A stretch of DNA of 22,134 nt from an uncultured Porphyromonadaceae bacterium (GTDB lineage: Bacteria; Bacteroidota; Bacteroidia; Bacteroidales; Muribaculaceae): contig CAMWLX010000012.1 of the NCBI GenBank assembly GCA_947175225.1, positions 1-22,134 of the forward strand, in the 5' to 3' direction. A model generated the notes under the pieces. The model saw only the letters and a list, made by a program, of their open reading frames with translations. It searched no databases and was not told the origin of the DNA. Made by a program: the position numbers and the translations under genes. Within the stretch, counting starts at the first letter, position 1. Each line of letters starts with the position of its first letter. This document shows, piece by piece, positions 9,146-15,453 of the stretch.

Positions 9146-9165
9146 CAATCTTTTTGTTAATTTTG
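9136..9165 (+). promoter_or_regulatory. Probable promoter of the arabinose operon
   Basis: TAATTTTG at 9158-9165 is an exact -7 element (TAnnTTTG). Upstream, TTTA (9136-9139) stands in for the -33 TTTG with a spacing of 18, one mismatch and one base short. A weak -33 box fits a regulated promoter. Transcription would start near 9170, inside the heptamer array, with a leader of about 87 nt before galM. Confidence 0.45.
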
Positions 9166-9192
9166 AATTTTGAATTTGGAATTTTGAATTAT
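9165..9192. repeat. Heptamer tandem array upstream of galM
   Basis: Four consecutive 7-bp units: GAATTTT, GAATTTG, GAATTTT, GAATTAT. The unit resembles the array before araR (12202-12243). If the promoter call is right, the array lies in the 5' untranslated leader, with the last unit 64 bases before the galM ATG. Confidence 0.7.
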
Positions 9193-9256
9193 TTCTTATT
9201 TTGATTTCCGGATTTGGAATTTTTTTGATTGAACCATACATTTTAAAACTTATATC

Positions 9257-10423
9257 ATGATAAAAGCAACCAGATTTTTAATGATTGGAGCAGGGGCTAT
9301 GTTGGCTCTTGCTGCCTGCAATTCCACTAAGGAGGAGGCTAAGACTACACTCTCCGGGCTTGATCCTCAAAACTTCGTGAGCGAATATGAGGGGAAACCG
9401 ACTGCTCTCTACACTCTTAAGAATGCCAACGGCATGGAGGTATGCGTGACAAACTTCGGCGGACGTATCGTATCGATTATGGTGCCGGACCGCAACGGCG
9501 ACTTCAAGGATGTAGTGCTCGGCTTCGACAGCGTGCAGGCTTACTTCCCACAGAACAATCTTTCTGACTTCGGAGCATCCATCGGCCGATATGCCAACCG
9601 AATCAACCAGGGTCAGATCACTATCGAAGGCGAGACTATCCAGCTTCCCAAGAACAATTTCGGACATTGCTTGCATGGCGGACCTTCAGGATGGCAATAC
9701 AAAGTGTATGAGGCAAATCAGCTCAACGACTCAACAATCGTATTGACACTTGACAGCCCTGACGGCGACAACAACTTCCCGGGCAATGTGAAGGCTGAAG
9801 TGACCTACACCCTCCTGAGCGACAATGCTATCGACATCGCTTATAAGGCTACTACCGACAAGCCGACATATATAAATATGACCAATCACTCATATTTCAA
9901 CCTTAACGGCAATCCTAACGAACCTATCACCAACAATATCCTGACTGTGAATGCAGCCCGCTACACCCCGGTAGACTCTACTTACATGACTACAGGCGAG
10001 ATTCTTGAGGTGAAAGACACCCCAATGGACTTCACTGCAGCGAAGGTAGTGGGTGAGGATATCGATAAGTTTGAGTTTGCACAGCTTAAAAACGGTAACG
10101 GCTACGACCATAACTGGGTGCTCGACGCAGCCGGCGACGACAGCCAAGTGGCAGCAACTCTTCTTTCTCCAACTACGGGCATCCAACTCGACGTCTACAC
10201 CAACGAGCCGGGCATCCAAGTATATTCCGGCAACTTCCTTGACGGCACAGTTACAGGCAAGCACGGAATCGTCTACAACCAGCGCACCGGCATCTGCCTT
10301 GAGACTCAGAAATATCCCGACAGCCCCAACAAAGCTGAAAAGTATGGCTGGCCATCCGCCCTATTAAACCCCGGCGACACTTACAACAGCCACTGCGTAT
10401 TCAAGTTCTCGACAGTGAAATAA
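9257..10423 (+). CDS. galM: Aldose 1-epimerase (mutarotase), lipoprotein, first gene of the arabinose operon
   Basis: 388 residues. A signal peptide ends at a lipobox (LALAAC, Cys21), so the enzyme should be lipid-anchored in the periplasm or at the outer membrane, unlike cytoplasmic E. coli GalM. The catalytic set of the family is visible: Arg111 (IGRYANRI), His140 (HCLHGG), His211 (MTNHSYFNLNG) as general acid, Asp284 (YDHNW) and Glu349 (LETQKYPDSPN) as general base. It interconverts alpha and beta anomers of free aldoses. As first gene of the operon, L-arabinose is its likely main substrate, supplying the anomer used by the transporter and isomerase; this is inference. The spacing to the transporter is 82 bases, filled by a nonamer repeat. 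Length is normal for a secreted aldose epimerase. Confidence 0.93.
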   Translation: MIKATRFLMIGAGAMLALAACNSTKEEAKTTLSGLDPQNFVSEYEGKPTALYTLKNANGMEVCVTNFGGRIVSIMVPDRNGDFKDVVLGFDSVQAYFPQNNLSDFGASIGRYANRINQGQITIEGETIQLPKNNFGHCLHGGPSGWQYKVYEANQLNDSTIVLTLDSPDGDNNFPGNVKAEVTYTLLSDNAIDIAYKATTDKPTYINMTNHSYFNLNGNPNEPITNNILTVNAARYTPVDSTYMTTGEILEVKDTPMDFTAAKVVGEDIDKFEFAQLKNGNGYDHNWVLDAAGDDSQVAATLLSPTTGIQLDVYTNEPGIQVYSGNFLDGTVTGKHGIVYNQRTGICLETQKYPDSPNKAEKYGWPSALLNPGDTYNSHCVFKFSTVK

Positions 10424-10430
10424 ATATAAT

Positions 10431-10475
10431 CATTATAGGTCCTATACGCCATATAGGGCCTATAAGGCCTAAATA
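10431..10475. repeat. Nonamer array and hairpin between galM and the symporter gene
   Basis: Five 9-bp units share a CCTATA/TATAGG core (CATTATAGG, TCCTATACG, CCATATAGG, GCCTATAAG, GCCTAAATA). Two near-identical palindromes, TATAGGTCCTATA (10434-10446) and TATAGGGCCTATA (10452-10464), can pair with each other as a stem of 14 bp including one G-U pair (10433-10446 with 10452-10465), with a 5-base loop. There is no U-run after the stem, so it is not a standard terminator. The symporter ATG is 30 bases further on. Confidence 0.65.
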
Positions 10476-10505
10476 ACAACAATAACTAAATAACAACCTA
10501 AAATT

Positions 10506-12191
10506 ATGGCAGTATTGGACTGGATTGTAGTCGGAATATTTGCAATTGCTCTTATCGGCATCATCGTATGGGTGATGAAGCAGAAGCAGAACAATGCCGA
10601 CGACTACTTCCTTGGCGGTAAGGACGCCACCTGGATCGCAATCGGCGCATCCATCTTTGCATCCAACATCGGATCTGAACACCTTATTGGTCTTGCAGGC
10701 TCAGGCGCAGCCAGCGGTATGGCAATGGCTCACTGGGAAATCCAAGGCTGGATGATCCTTCTTCTTGGCTGGGTATTCGTGCCCTTCTACTCCCGCTCAA
10801 TGGTGATCACCATGCCGGAATTCCTCGAAAAGCGTTACAACCCGGCATCACGCACCATCCTCTCTGTTATCTCCCTTATCAGCTACGTGCTTACTAAAGT
10901 AGCCGTGACGGTTTATGCAGGCGGCTTGGTATTCCAGCAGGTATTCGGCATCGAGAGCCTTTGGGGCATCGACTTCTTCTGGATTGCAGCAATCGGACTT
11001 GTGGTCATCACCGCTCTTTACACCATCTTCGGAGGTATGAAATCTGTGCTTTACACATCTGTGCTTCAGACCCCTATCTTACTCTTGGGTTCACTCATCA
11101 TCCTCGTGCTCGGTCTTAAGGAACTCGGCGGCTGGGATCAGATGATGGCAATCTGCTCAGAAGTGAAAGTAAATGAATACGGAGACTCCATGGTCAACCT
11201 TATCCGTGACAACCGTGACGCACAGTATCCTTGGCTTGGAGCTCTTATCGGATCTGCAGTAATCGGTTTCTGGTACTGGTGTACCGACCAGTTCATCGTG
11301 CAGCGTGTACTCTCAGGACGCGACGAAAAGCAGGCACGCCGTGGTACTATCTTCGGTGCATATCTGAAGCTTCTCCCTGTGTTCCTCTTCCTTATCCCCG
11401 GTATGATCGCATTCGCACTCCATCAGCAGCTGGGCAGCTTCCTCCCTCTTACTCCGGAAGGTCTTCCCAACTCTGACGCAGCATTCCCGACACTCGTTGC
11501 AAAACTTCTCCCTGCCGGCGTGAAAGGTCTGATCGTCTGCGGTATCCTTGCAGCCCTCATGTCTTCACTCGCATCACTCTTCAACTCATCAGCAGCTCTC
11601 TTCACCATCGACTTCTACCAGCGTTTCAAGCCGAAGACTGATCCTAAGAAACTTGTGAAGATTGGTCAGGCAGCTACCGTTGTGATTGTGATCCTTGGTA
11701 TTCTTTGGATTCCTGTCATGCGTTCAGTAGGCGATGTGCTTTATCTCTATCTGCAAGATGTGCAGTCAGTGCTCGCTCCGGGCATCGCAGCTGCATTCCT
11801 TCTTGGTGTGACTTGGAAGCGTGCTACTGCTAAGGGTGGCATGTGGGGTCTTATTGCAGGCCTTGCAATCGGCATCACTCGTCTTGGCGCAAAAGTATAT
11901 TACAGCAACATCGGCGCAACTCCTGACGGCGGCTCTATCTTCCAGTGGCTCTTCTACGACACCAACTGGCTCTTCTTCTGCGGCTGGATGCTCGTATTCT
12001 GCCTGGCAGTCATCTTCGTAGTAAGTATGTTCACACCAGCCCCGGATGAGAACAAGATCAAGGGTTTGGTATTCGGCACCTCTACTCCGGAGCAGCGTGC
12101 AGTGACCCGCGCAAGCTGGAATAAGTGGGATGTGATCCACTCAATCATCATCCTTGGCATCACTGCTGCATTCTATTGGTATTTCTGGTAA
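10506..12191 (+). CDS. SGLT-family Na+/sugar symporter, probable L-arabinose importer
   Basis: 561 residues of the solute:sodium symporter family, similar in layout to Vibrio vSGLT: first helix WIVVGIFAIALIGIIVWV, then ADDYFLGGKDATW and SIFASNIGSEHLIGLAGSG (the first sodium-site helix), MPEFLEKRY after helix 3, ALYTIFGGMKSVLYTSVLQ, and SSLASLFNSSAALFTIDFY (the helix carrying serines of the sodium site in vSGLT). The final hydrophobic helix ends in AAFYWYFW. About 14 membrane helices are expected. It imports a sugar with sodium across the inner membrane; L-arabinose is inferred from its place between galM and araR, the order known for the arabinose operon of Bacteroides thetaiotaomicron. The insert GDSMVNLIRDNRDAQYPWLG is a usual extramembrane loop. 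It is read in the same direction as its neighbours, with no truncation. Confidence 0.9.
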   Translation: MAVLDWIVVGIFAIALIGIIVWVMKQKQNNADDYFLGGKDATWIAIGASIFASNIGSEHLIGLAGSGAASGMAMAHWEIQGWMILLLGWVFVPFYSRSMVITMPEFLEKRYNPASRTILSVISLISYVLTKVAVTVYAGGLVFQQVFGIESLWGIDFFWIAAIGLVVITALYTIFGGMKSVLYTSVLQTPILLLGSLIILVLGLKELGGWDQMMAICSEVKVNEYGDSMVNLIRDNRDAQYPWLGALIGSAVIGFWYWCTDQFIVQRVLSGRDEKQARRGTIFGAYLKLLPVFLFLIPGMIAFALHQQLGSFLPLTPEGLPNSDAAFPTLVAKLLPAGVKGLIVCGILAALMSSLASLFNSSAALFTIDFYQRFKPKTDPKKLVKIGQAATVVIVILGILWIPVMRSVGDVLYLYLQDVQSVLAPGIAAAFLLGVTWKRATAKGGMWGLIAGLAIGITRLGAKVYYSNIGATPDGGSIFQWLFYDTNWLFFCGWMLVFCLAVIFVVSMFTPAPDENKIKGLVFGTSTPEQRAVTRASWNKWDVIHSIIILGITAAFYWYFW

Positions 12192-12201
12192 ACAATATTT
12201 T

Positions 12202-12243
12202 AGAATTGAGAATTGAGAATTTAGAATTTAGAATTTAGAATTA
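12202..12243. repeat. Heptamer tandem array upstream of araR
   Basis: Six consecutive 7-bp units: AGAATTG twice, AGAATTT three times, AGAATTA once. The array begins 10 bases after the symporter stop and ends 39 bases before the araR ATG. Confidence 0.85.
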
Positions 12244-12282
12244 TTTCAAATTTGATATTCATACTTAATTCAAGATAAACTC

Positions 12283-12954
12283 ATGGAGACGAAAAATCAC
12301 GAAAGTCATCATTATTATAGGGAGCATGCCCGCCACTATGTCAGTGTTGACTGCGTTATATTCGGACTGCATGAGGGTAAACTTAATATTCTTCTCATTA
12401 AGCGTCGGATGATGCCCGGCAAAGACAAATGGTCGTTGATGGGTGGTTTCGTCGAGGAGAATGAGTCGCTTGATGATGCTGCCAAGAGGGTTCTCTATCA
12501 GCTGACAGGGCTTGAAAACGTCTATATGGATCAGGTCGGTGCATTTGGAGAAGTGGACAGAGATCCCGGAGCGAGGGTGATCTCAGTAGCTTACTGCGCC
12601 CTTCTCAATTTCGACGAACAAGATCACCAACGTGTCACTGACAATGATGCCCACTGGGTGCCTCTCGATGAGATGCCTGAGCTATTTTTCGATCATCCTC
12701 AGATAGTAGAGCGTGCTCTTAAATATCTGAGAAAGCAGATTAATAGGAAGCCTCTGGTCTTTCAGTTCCTGCCCGAGTTATTCACTCTTAGCCAGCTGCA
12801 ATCAGTCTATGAGGCAATTCTTGGAGAGAAACTCGACAAAAGAAATTTCCGGAAAAGAATCATGGAGAGTAACATTCTCGAAAAAACAGAACTCATCGAC
12901 AAAAGCGGCTCCAAGAGAGGAGCGACGCTCTATAGATTGAAGATTAATTATTAA
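12283..12954 (+). CDS. araR: Nudix-like transcriptional regulator AraR
   Basis: 223 residues: an N-terminal Nudix fold (about 15-145) and a C-terminal winged helix (about 150-223, PLVFQFLPELFTLSQLQSVYEAIL to KRGATLYRL). The Nudix box is recognisable (G55, x5, E61, x7, R69 ... G76) but its catalytic glutamates are gone: REUxEExGU reads RVLYQLTGL, with V70, Q73 and L74 in place of Glu. It therefore should not hydrolyse nucleotides, and the domain is a ligand sensor, as established for the Nudix-like AraR of Bacteroides thetaiotaomicron, an arabinose-responsive repressor. Being encoded within the arabinose operon supports self-regulation and the same role. The start ATG at 12283 is the only sensible one; MGGFVEENESLDDAAKR and the histidine-rich head (HESHHYYREHARHYV) are standard for this family. 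Confidence 0.88.
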   Translation: METKNHESHHYYREHARHYVSVDCVIFGLHEGKLNILLIKRRMMPGKDKWSLMGGFVEENESLDDAAKRVLYQLTGLENVYMDQVGAFGEVDRDPGARVISVAYCALLNFDEQDHQRVTDNDAHWVPLDEMPELFFDHPQIVERALKYLRKQINRKPLVFQFLPELFTLSQLQSVYEAILGEKLDKRNFRKRIMESNILEKTELIDKSGSKRGATLYRLKINY

Positions 12955-12964
12955 AAGTTAATAT

Positions 12965-13014
12965 TCATGATAAATCATGATGCAACATGCTACATCATGA
13001 TTTATCATGAATAA
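12965..13014. repeat. Decamer array forming a perfect 21-bp inverted repeat before araD
   Basis: Five 10-bp units: TCATGATAAA, TCATGATGCA, ACATGCTACA, TCATGATTTA, TCATGAATAA. Because TCATGA is its own complement, units 1-2 mirror units 4-5: bases 12962-12982 pair with 12993-13013 over 21 bp without mismatch, leaving a loop of 10 bases. The right arm contains the upstream in-frame ATG (13007); the preferred araD start (13031) is 17 bases beyond the stem. There is no U-tract, so a terminator is unlikely. Confidence 0.85.
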
Positions 13015-13030
13015 AATGAAAATTGAATTT

Positions 13031-13717
13031 ATGCTTGAGAAATTAAAAGAAGAAGTATATAAGGCTAATATGGACCTTGTGAAGCATGGTCTTGTGATCT
13101 TCACTTGGGGAAATGTGTCGGGCATCGACCGCGAAAAGGGGCTTGTTGTGATCAAGCCAAGCGGCGTAGACTACGACGTGATGAAGCCTGAGGATATGGT
13201 AGTGGTAGATCTTCAAGGAAATGTAGTTGAAGGGCAACTTAAACCTTCAAGCGACACTCCTACCCATCTTGCTATCTACCGCGCTTGGCCGGAAGTTGGA
13301 GGCGTGGTACACACTCACTCTACATTCGCTACAGGCTGGAGCCAGGCAGGACTTGACATTCCAAACATCGGAACTACACATGCCGACTATTTCCACGAAG
13401 CTATCCCTTGCACAGCAGATATGACTGAGGCAGAAGTGAAAGGCGCGTATGAACTTGAGACCGGAAATGTGATCATCAAGAGATTTGAAGGAATGAATCC
13501 TATGCACACTCCCGGCGTATTGGTGAAAAACCATGGTCCATTTGCATGGGGTAAGGATCCTCATGATGCAGTTCACAACGCTGTCGTAATGGAGCAAGTG
13601 GCTAAGATGGCGAGCATCGCTTTTGCTGCAAACCCCAACCTGACGATGAATCCGCTGCTCGTAGAAAAGCACTTCAACCGCAAGCATGGGCCTAATGCTT
13701 ATTATGGGCAGAATTAA
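13031..13717 (+). CDS. araD: L-ribulose-5-phosphate 4-epimerase
   Basis: 228 residues from the chosen start, close to 231 in E. coli AraD. Class II aldolase family: TWGNVSGID (25-33), KPSGVDY (42-48), phosphate-binding SSDTPTH (73-79), zinc ligands His94 and His96 (VHTHS) and His168 (VKNHGPF), catalytic acid/base Asp119 (TTHADYF) and the C-terminal tyrosine pair (AYYGQ, Tyr224/225). It converts L-ribulose 5-phosphate to D-xylulose 5-phosphate in the cytoplasm, the last step of arabinose catabolism before the pentose phosphate pathway. I chose ATG 13031 because MLEKLKEEVYKANMDL aligns with the conserved AraD start. ATGs at 13007 and 13016 would add eight or five residues, and the first lies inside the inverted repeat. 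The araR-araD gap holds only that repeat. Confidence 0.93.
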   Translation: MLEKLKEEVYKANMDLVKHGLVIFTWGNVSGIDREKGLVVIKPSGVDYDVMKPEDMVVVDLQGNVVEGQLKPSSDTPTHLAIYRAWPEVGGVVHTHSTFATGWSQAGLDIPNIGTTHADYFHEAIPCTADMTEAEVKGAYELETGNVIIKRFEGMNPMHTPGVLVKNHGPFAWGKDPHDAVHNAVVMEQVAKMASIAFAANPNLTMNPLLVEKHFNRKHGPNAYYGQN

Positions 13718-13723
13718 TTTTTT

Positions 13724-13763
13724 TCATGGATAATCATGGATACTCATGAATACTCATGGGAAA
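13724..13763. repeat. Decamer tandem array between araD and araA
   Basis: Four 10-bp units: TCATGGATAA, TCATGGATAC, TCATGAATAC, TCATGGGAAA, followed by a partial ACATGG. Same TCATG core and period as the arrays at 12965 and 19474. It starts 6 bases after the araD stop and ends 43 bases before the araA ATG. Confidence 0.8.
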
Positions 13764-13806
13764 ACATGGAAAATAACAACACAAACTGAAATAAAACTTA
13801 AATATC

Positions 13807-15333
13807 ATGTACGAAAATTTGGAAATATGGTGGGTGACTGGCGCTCAGTTGCTCTATGGAGGTGATGCTGTCGTAGCTGTTGACGCTCACTCAAAGGAAA
13901 TGGTAGATGGTCTTAACAATTCAGGTCGTCTTCCTATCAAGGTGGTCTATAAGGGCACTGCTAACTCTTCTAAGGAGGTTGAGGCAGTGATGAAAGCTGC
14001 CAACAACGACGCGAAGTGCGTAGGCATCATTACTTGGATGCATACTTTCTCACCTGCTAAGATGTGGATACATGGTCTGCAGGCACTCCGCAAACCACTC
14101 CTCCACTTCCATACACAATATAACGCCGAGATTCCATGGGACACTATGGACATGGACTTCATGAACCTGAACCAGAGTGCTCATGGCGACCGCGAGTTTG
14201 GCCATATCTGCGCACGCTTGAAGGTACGCCGCAAAGTAGTGGTAGGCTATTGGAAAGATGCCAACACTCAGGACCGCATCGCAGTTTGGCAGCGCGTAGC
14301 AGCAGCTTGGGCTGACGCTCAGGATATGCTCGTGCTCCGCTTCGGCGACCAGATGAACAATGTGGCTGTAACTGACGGCGACAAGGTTGACGCAGAAATG
14401 CAGCTTGGCTACCACGTAGACTACTGCCCTGTAAGCGAACTCATGGAGCATTACAAGAAAGTCAGCGACGAAGACACCAAGGCTCTCATGGCTGTTTACT
14501 TTAAGGAATATGCTCACGATGCAGCTCTTGAAGAAGAAGGCACTACAGGATACAAGGCAGTATATGAAGCAGCCAAGGCTGAACTCGCACTCCGCAGCAT
14601 CTTGAAAGAGAAAGGCGCTAAGGCATTCACTACCAACTTCGACGACCTCGGCACTCAGGATATCAACGATCCTAACTTCGTAGGTTTCAATCAGATTCCG
14701 GGTCTTGCTTCTCAGCGTCTGATGGCTGAAGGCATCGGTTTCGGTGCTGAAGGCGACTGGAAGTCAGCAGCTCTCTACCGCACTCTTTGGTATATGAGCC
14801 AGGGTATGGGCAAGGGATGCTCATTCCTTGAAGACTACACCCTCAACTTCGACGGAGCAAACAGCTCTATCCTCCAGGCACACATGCTTGAGGTATGTCC
14901 GCTCATCGCAGAAGAAAAGCCTCGATTGGAGGTTCACTTCCTCGGCATTGGTATCCGCAAGGCTCAGACTGCACGCCTTGTCTTCACTTCTAAGCCCGGC
15001 GACGGCATCACTGCCACTGTAATTGACCTTGGCAACCGCTTCCGTCTGATCGTAAACGATGTAGAATGCATCAAGTCTAAGCCACTGCCTAAGCTTCCTG
15101 TAGCATCGGCTCTCTGGATTCCGAAGCCTAACTTCGAGATTGGTGCAGGAGCATGGATCATGGCTGGCGGTACGCACCACTCTTGCTTCTCTTACGACAT
15201 CACTCCTGAATACTGGGAAGACTACGCAGAGATGGCAGGCATCGAGATGGTACGCATCGACAAGGACACCACTATGCAGGGATTCAAGCGTGAACTCCGC
15301 TACAACGATGTATATTATTTGCTGAATAAGTAA
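13807..15333 (+). CDS. araA: L-arabinose isomerase
   Basis: 508 residues, against 500 for E. coli AraA. Motifs: FWFVTG-like start EIWWVTGAQLLYG, CVGIITWMHTFSPAKMW (71-87), LHFHTQYN (99-106), MNLNQSAHGDREFG (119-132). The Mn2+ ligands of the family are present: Glu315 (GFGAEGDWK), Glu342 (SFLEDYTL), His359 (LQAHMLEVCP) and the His pair 457/458 (GGTHHSCFS). It converts L-arabinose to L-ribulose in the cytoplasm. The start at 13807 places the first beta-strand at the very N-terminus, as in homologues. The araA-araB gap contains a large inverted repeat. The gene is intact. Confidence 0.96.
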   Translation: MYENLEIWWVTGAQLLYGGDAVVAVDAHSKEMVDGLNNSGRLPIKVVYKGTANSSKEVEAVMKAANNDAKCVGIITWMHTFSPAKMWIHGLQALRKPLLHFHTQYNAEIPWDTMDMDFMNLNQSAHGDREFGHICARLKVRRKVVVGYWKDANTQDRIAVWQRVAAAWADAQDMLVLRFGDQMNNVAVTDGDKVDAEMQLGYHVDYCPVSELMEHYKKVSDEDTKALMAVYFKEYAHDAALEEEGTTGYKAVYEAAKAELALRSILKEKGAKAFTTNFDDLGTQDINDPNFVGFNQIPGLASQRLMAEGIGFGAEGDWKSAALYRTLWYMSQGMGKGCSFLEDYTLNFDGANSSILQAHMLEVCPLIAEEKPRLEVHFLGIGIRKAQTARLVFTSKPGDGITATVIDLGNRFRLIVNDVECIKSKPLPKLPVASALWIPKPNFEIGAGAWIMAGGTHHSCFSYDITPEYWEDYAEMAGIEMVRIDKDTTMQGFKRELRYNDVYYLLNK

Positions 15334-15336
15334 ATA

Positions 15337-15444
15337 GTTTAAATAGTCTAAGGAGTTTAAAGGGTTTATCAGGTTTATGGATATGATACTTATGGTCATC
15401 TATACCATACTTTGAAACCGTTTAAACTCCTTAAACATCTAAAC
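15337..15444. repeat. Nonamer arrays in inverted orientation between araA and araB
   Basis: Five forward 9-bp units (GTTTAAATA, GTCTAAGGA, GTTTAAAGG, GTTTATCAG, GTTTATGGA; 15337-15381) face inverted units (CTTTGAAAC, CGTTTAAAC, TCCTTAAAC and a shorter ATCTAAAC; 15410-15444). Bases 15349-15367 pair with 15415-15433 at 18 of 19 positions around a 47-base loop that has some internal pairing (ATGG / CCAT). The array ends 9 bases before the araB ATG. Confidence 0.75.
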
Positions 15445-15453
15445 CATACAACT

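Noticed and set aside
12965..13763. Decamer arrays considered as CRISPR
   Set aside because: Units are 10 bp with no spacers, and there are no cas genes nearby.
14821..15399. 192-codon minus-strand frame over the araA 3' end
   Set aside because: Its first residues (INLINPLNSLDYLNYLL) are the nonamer repeat in translation and the rest is antisense to araA.
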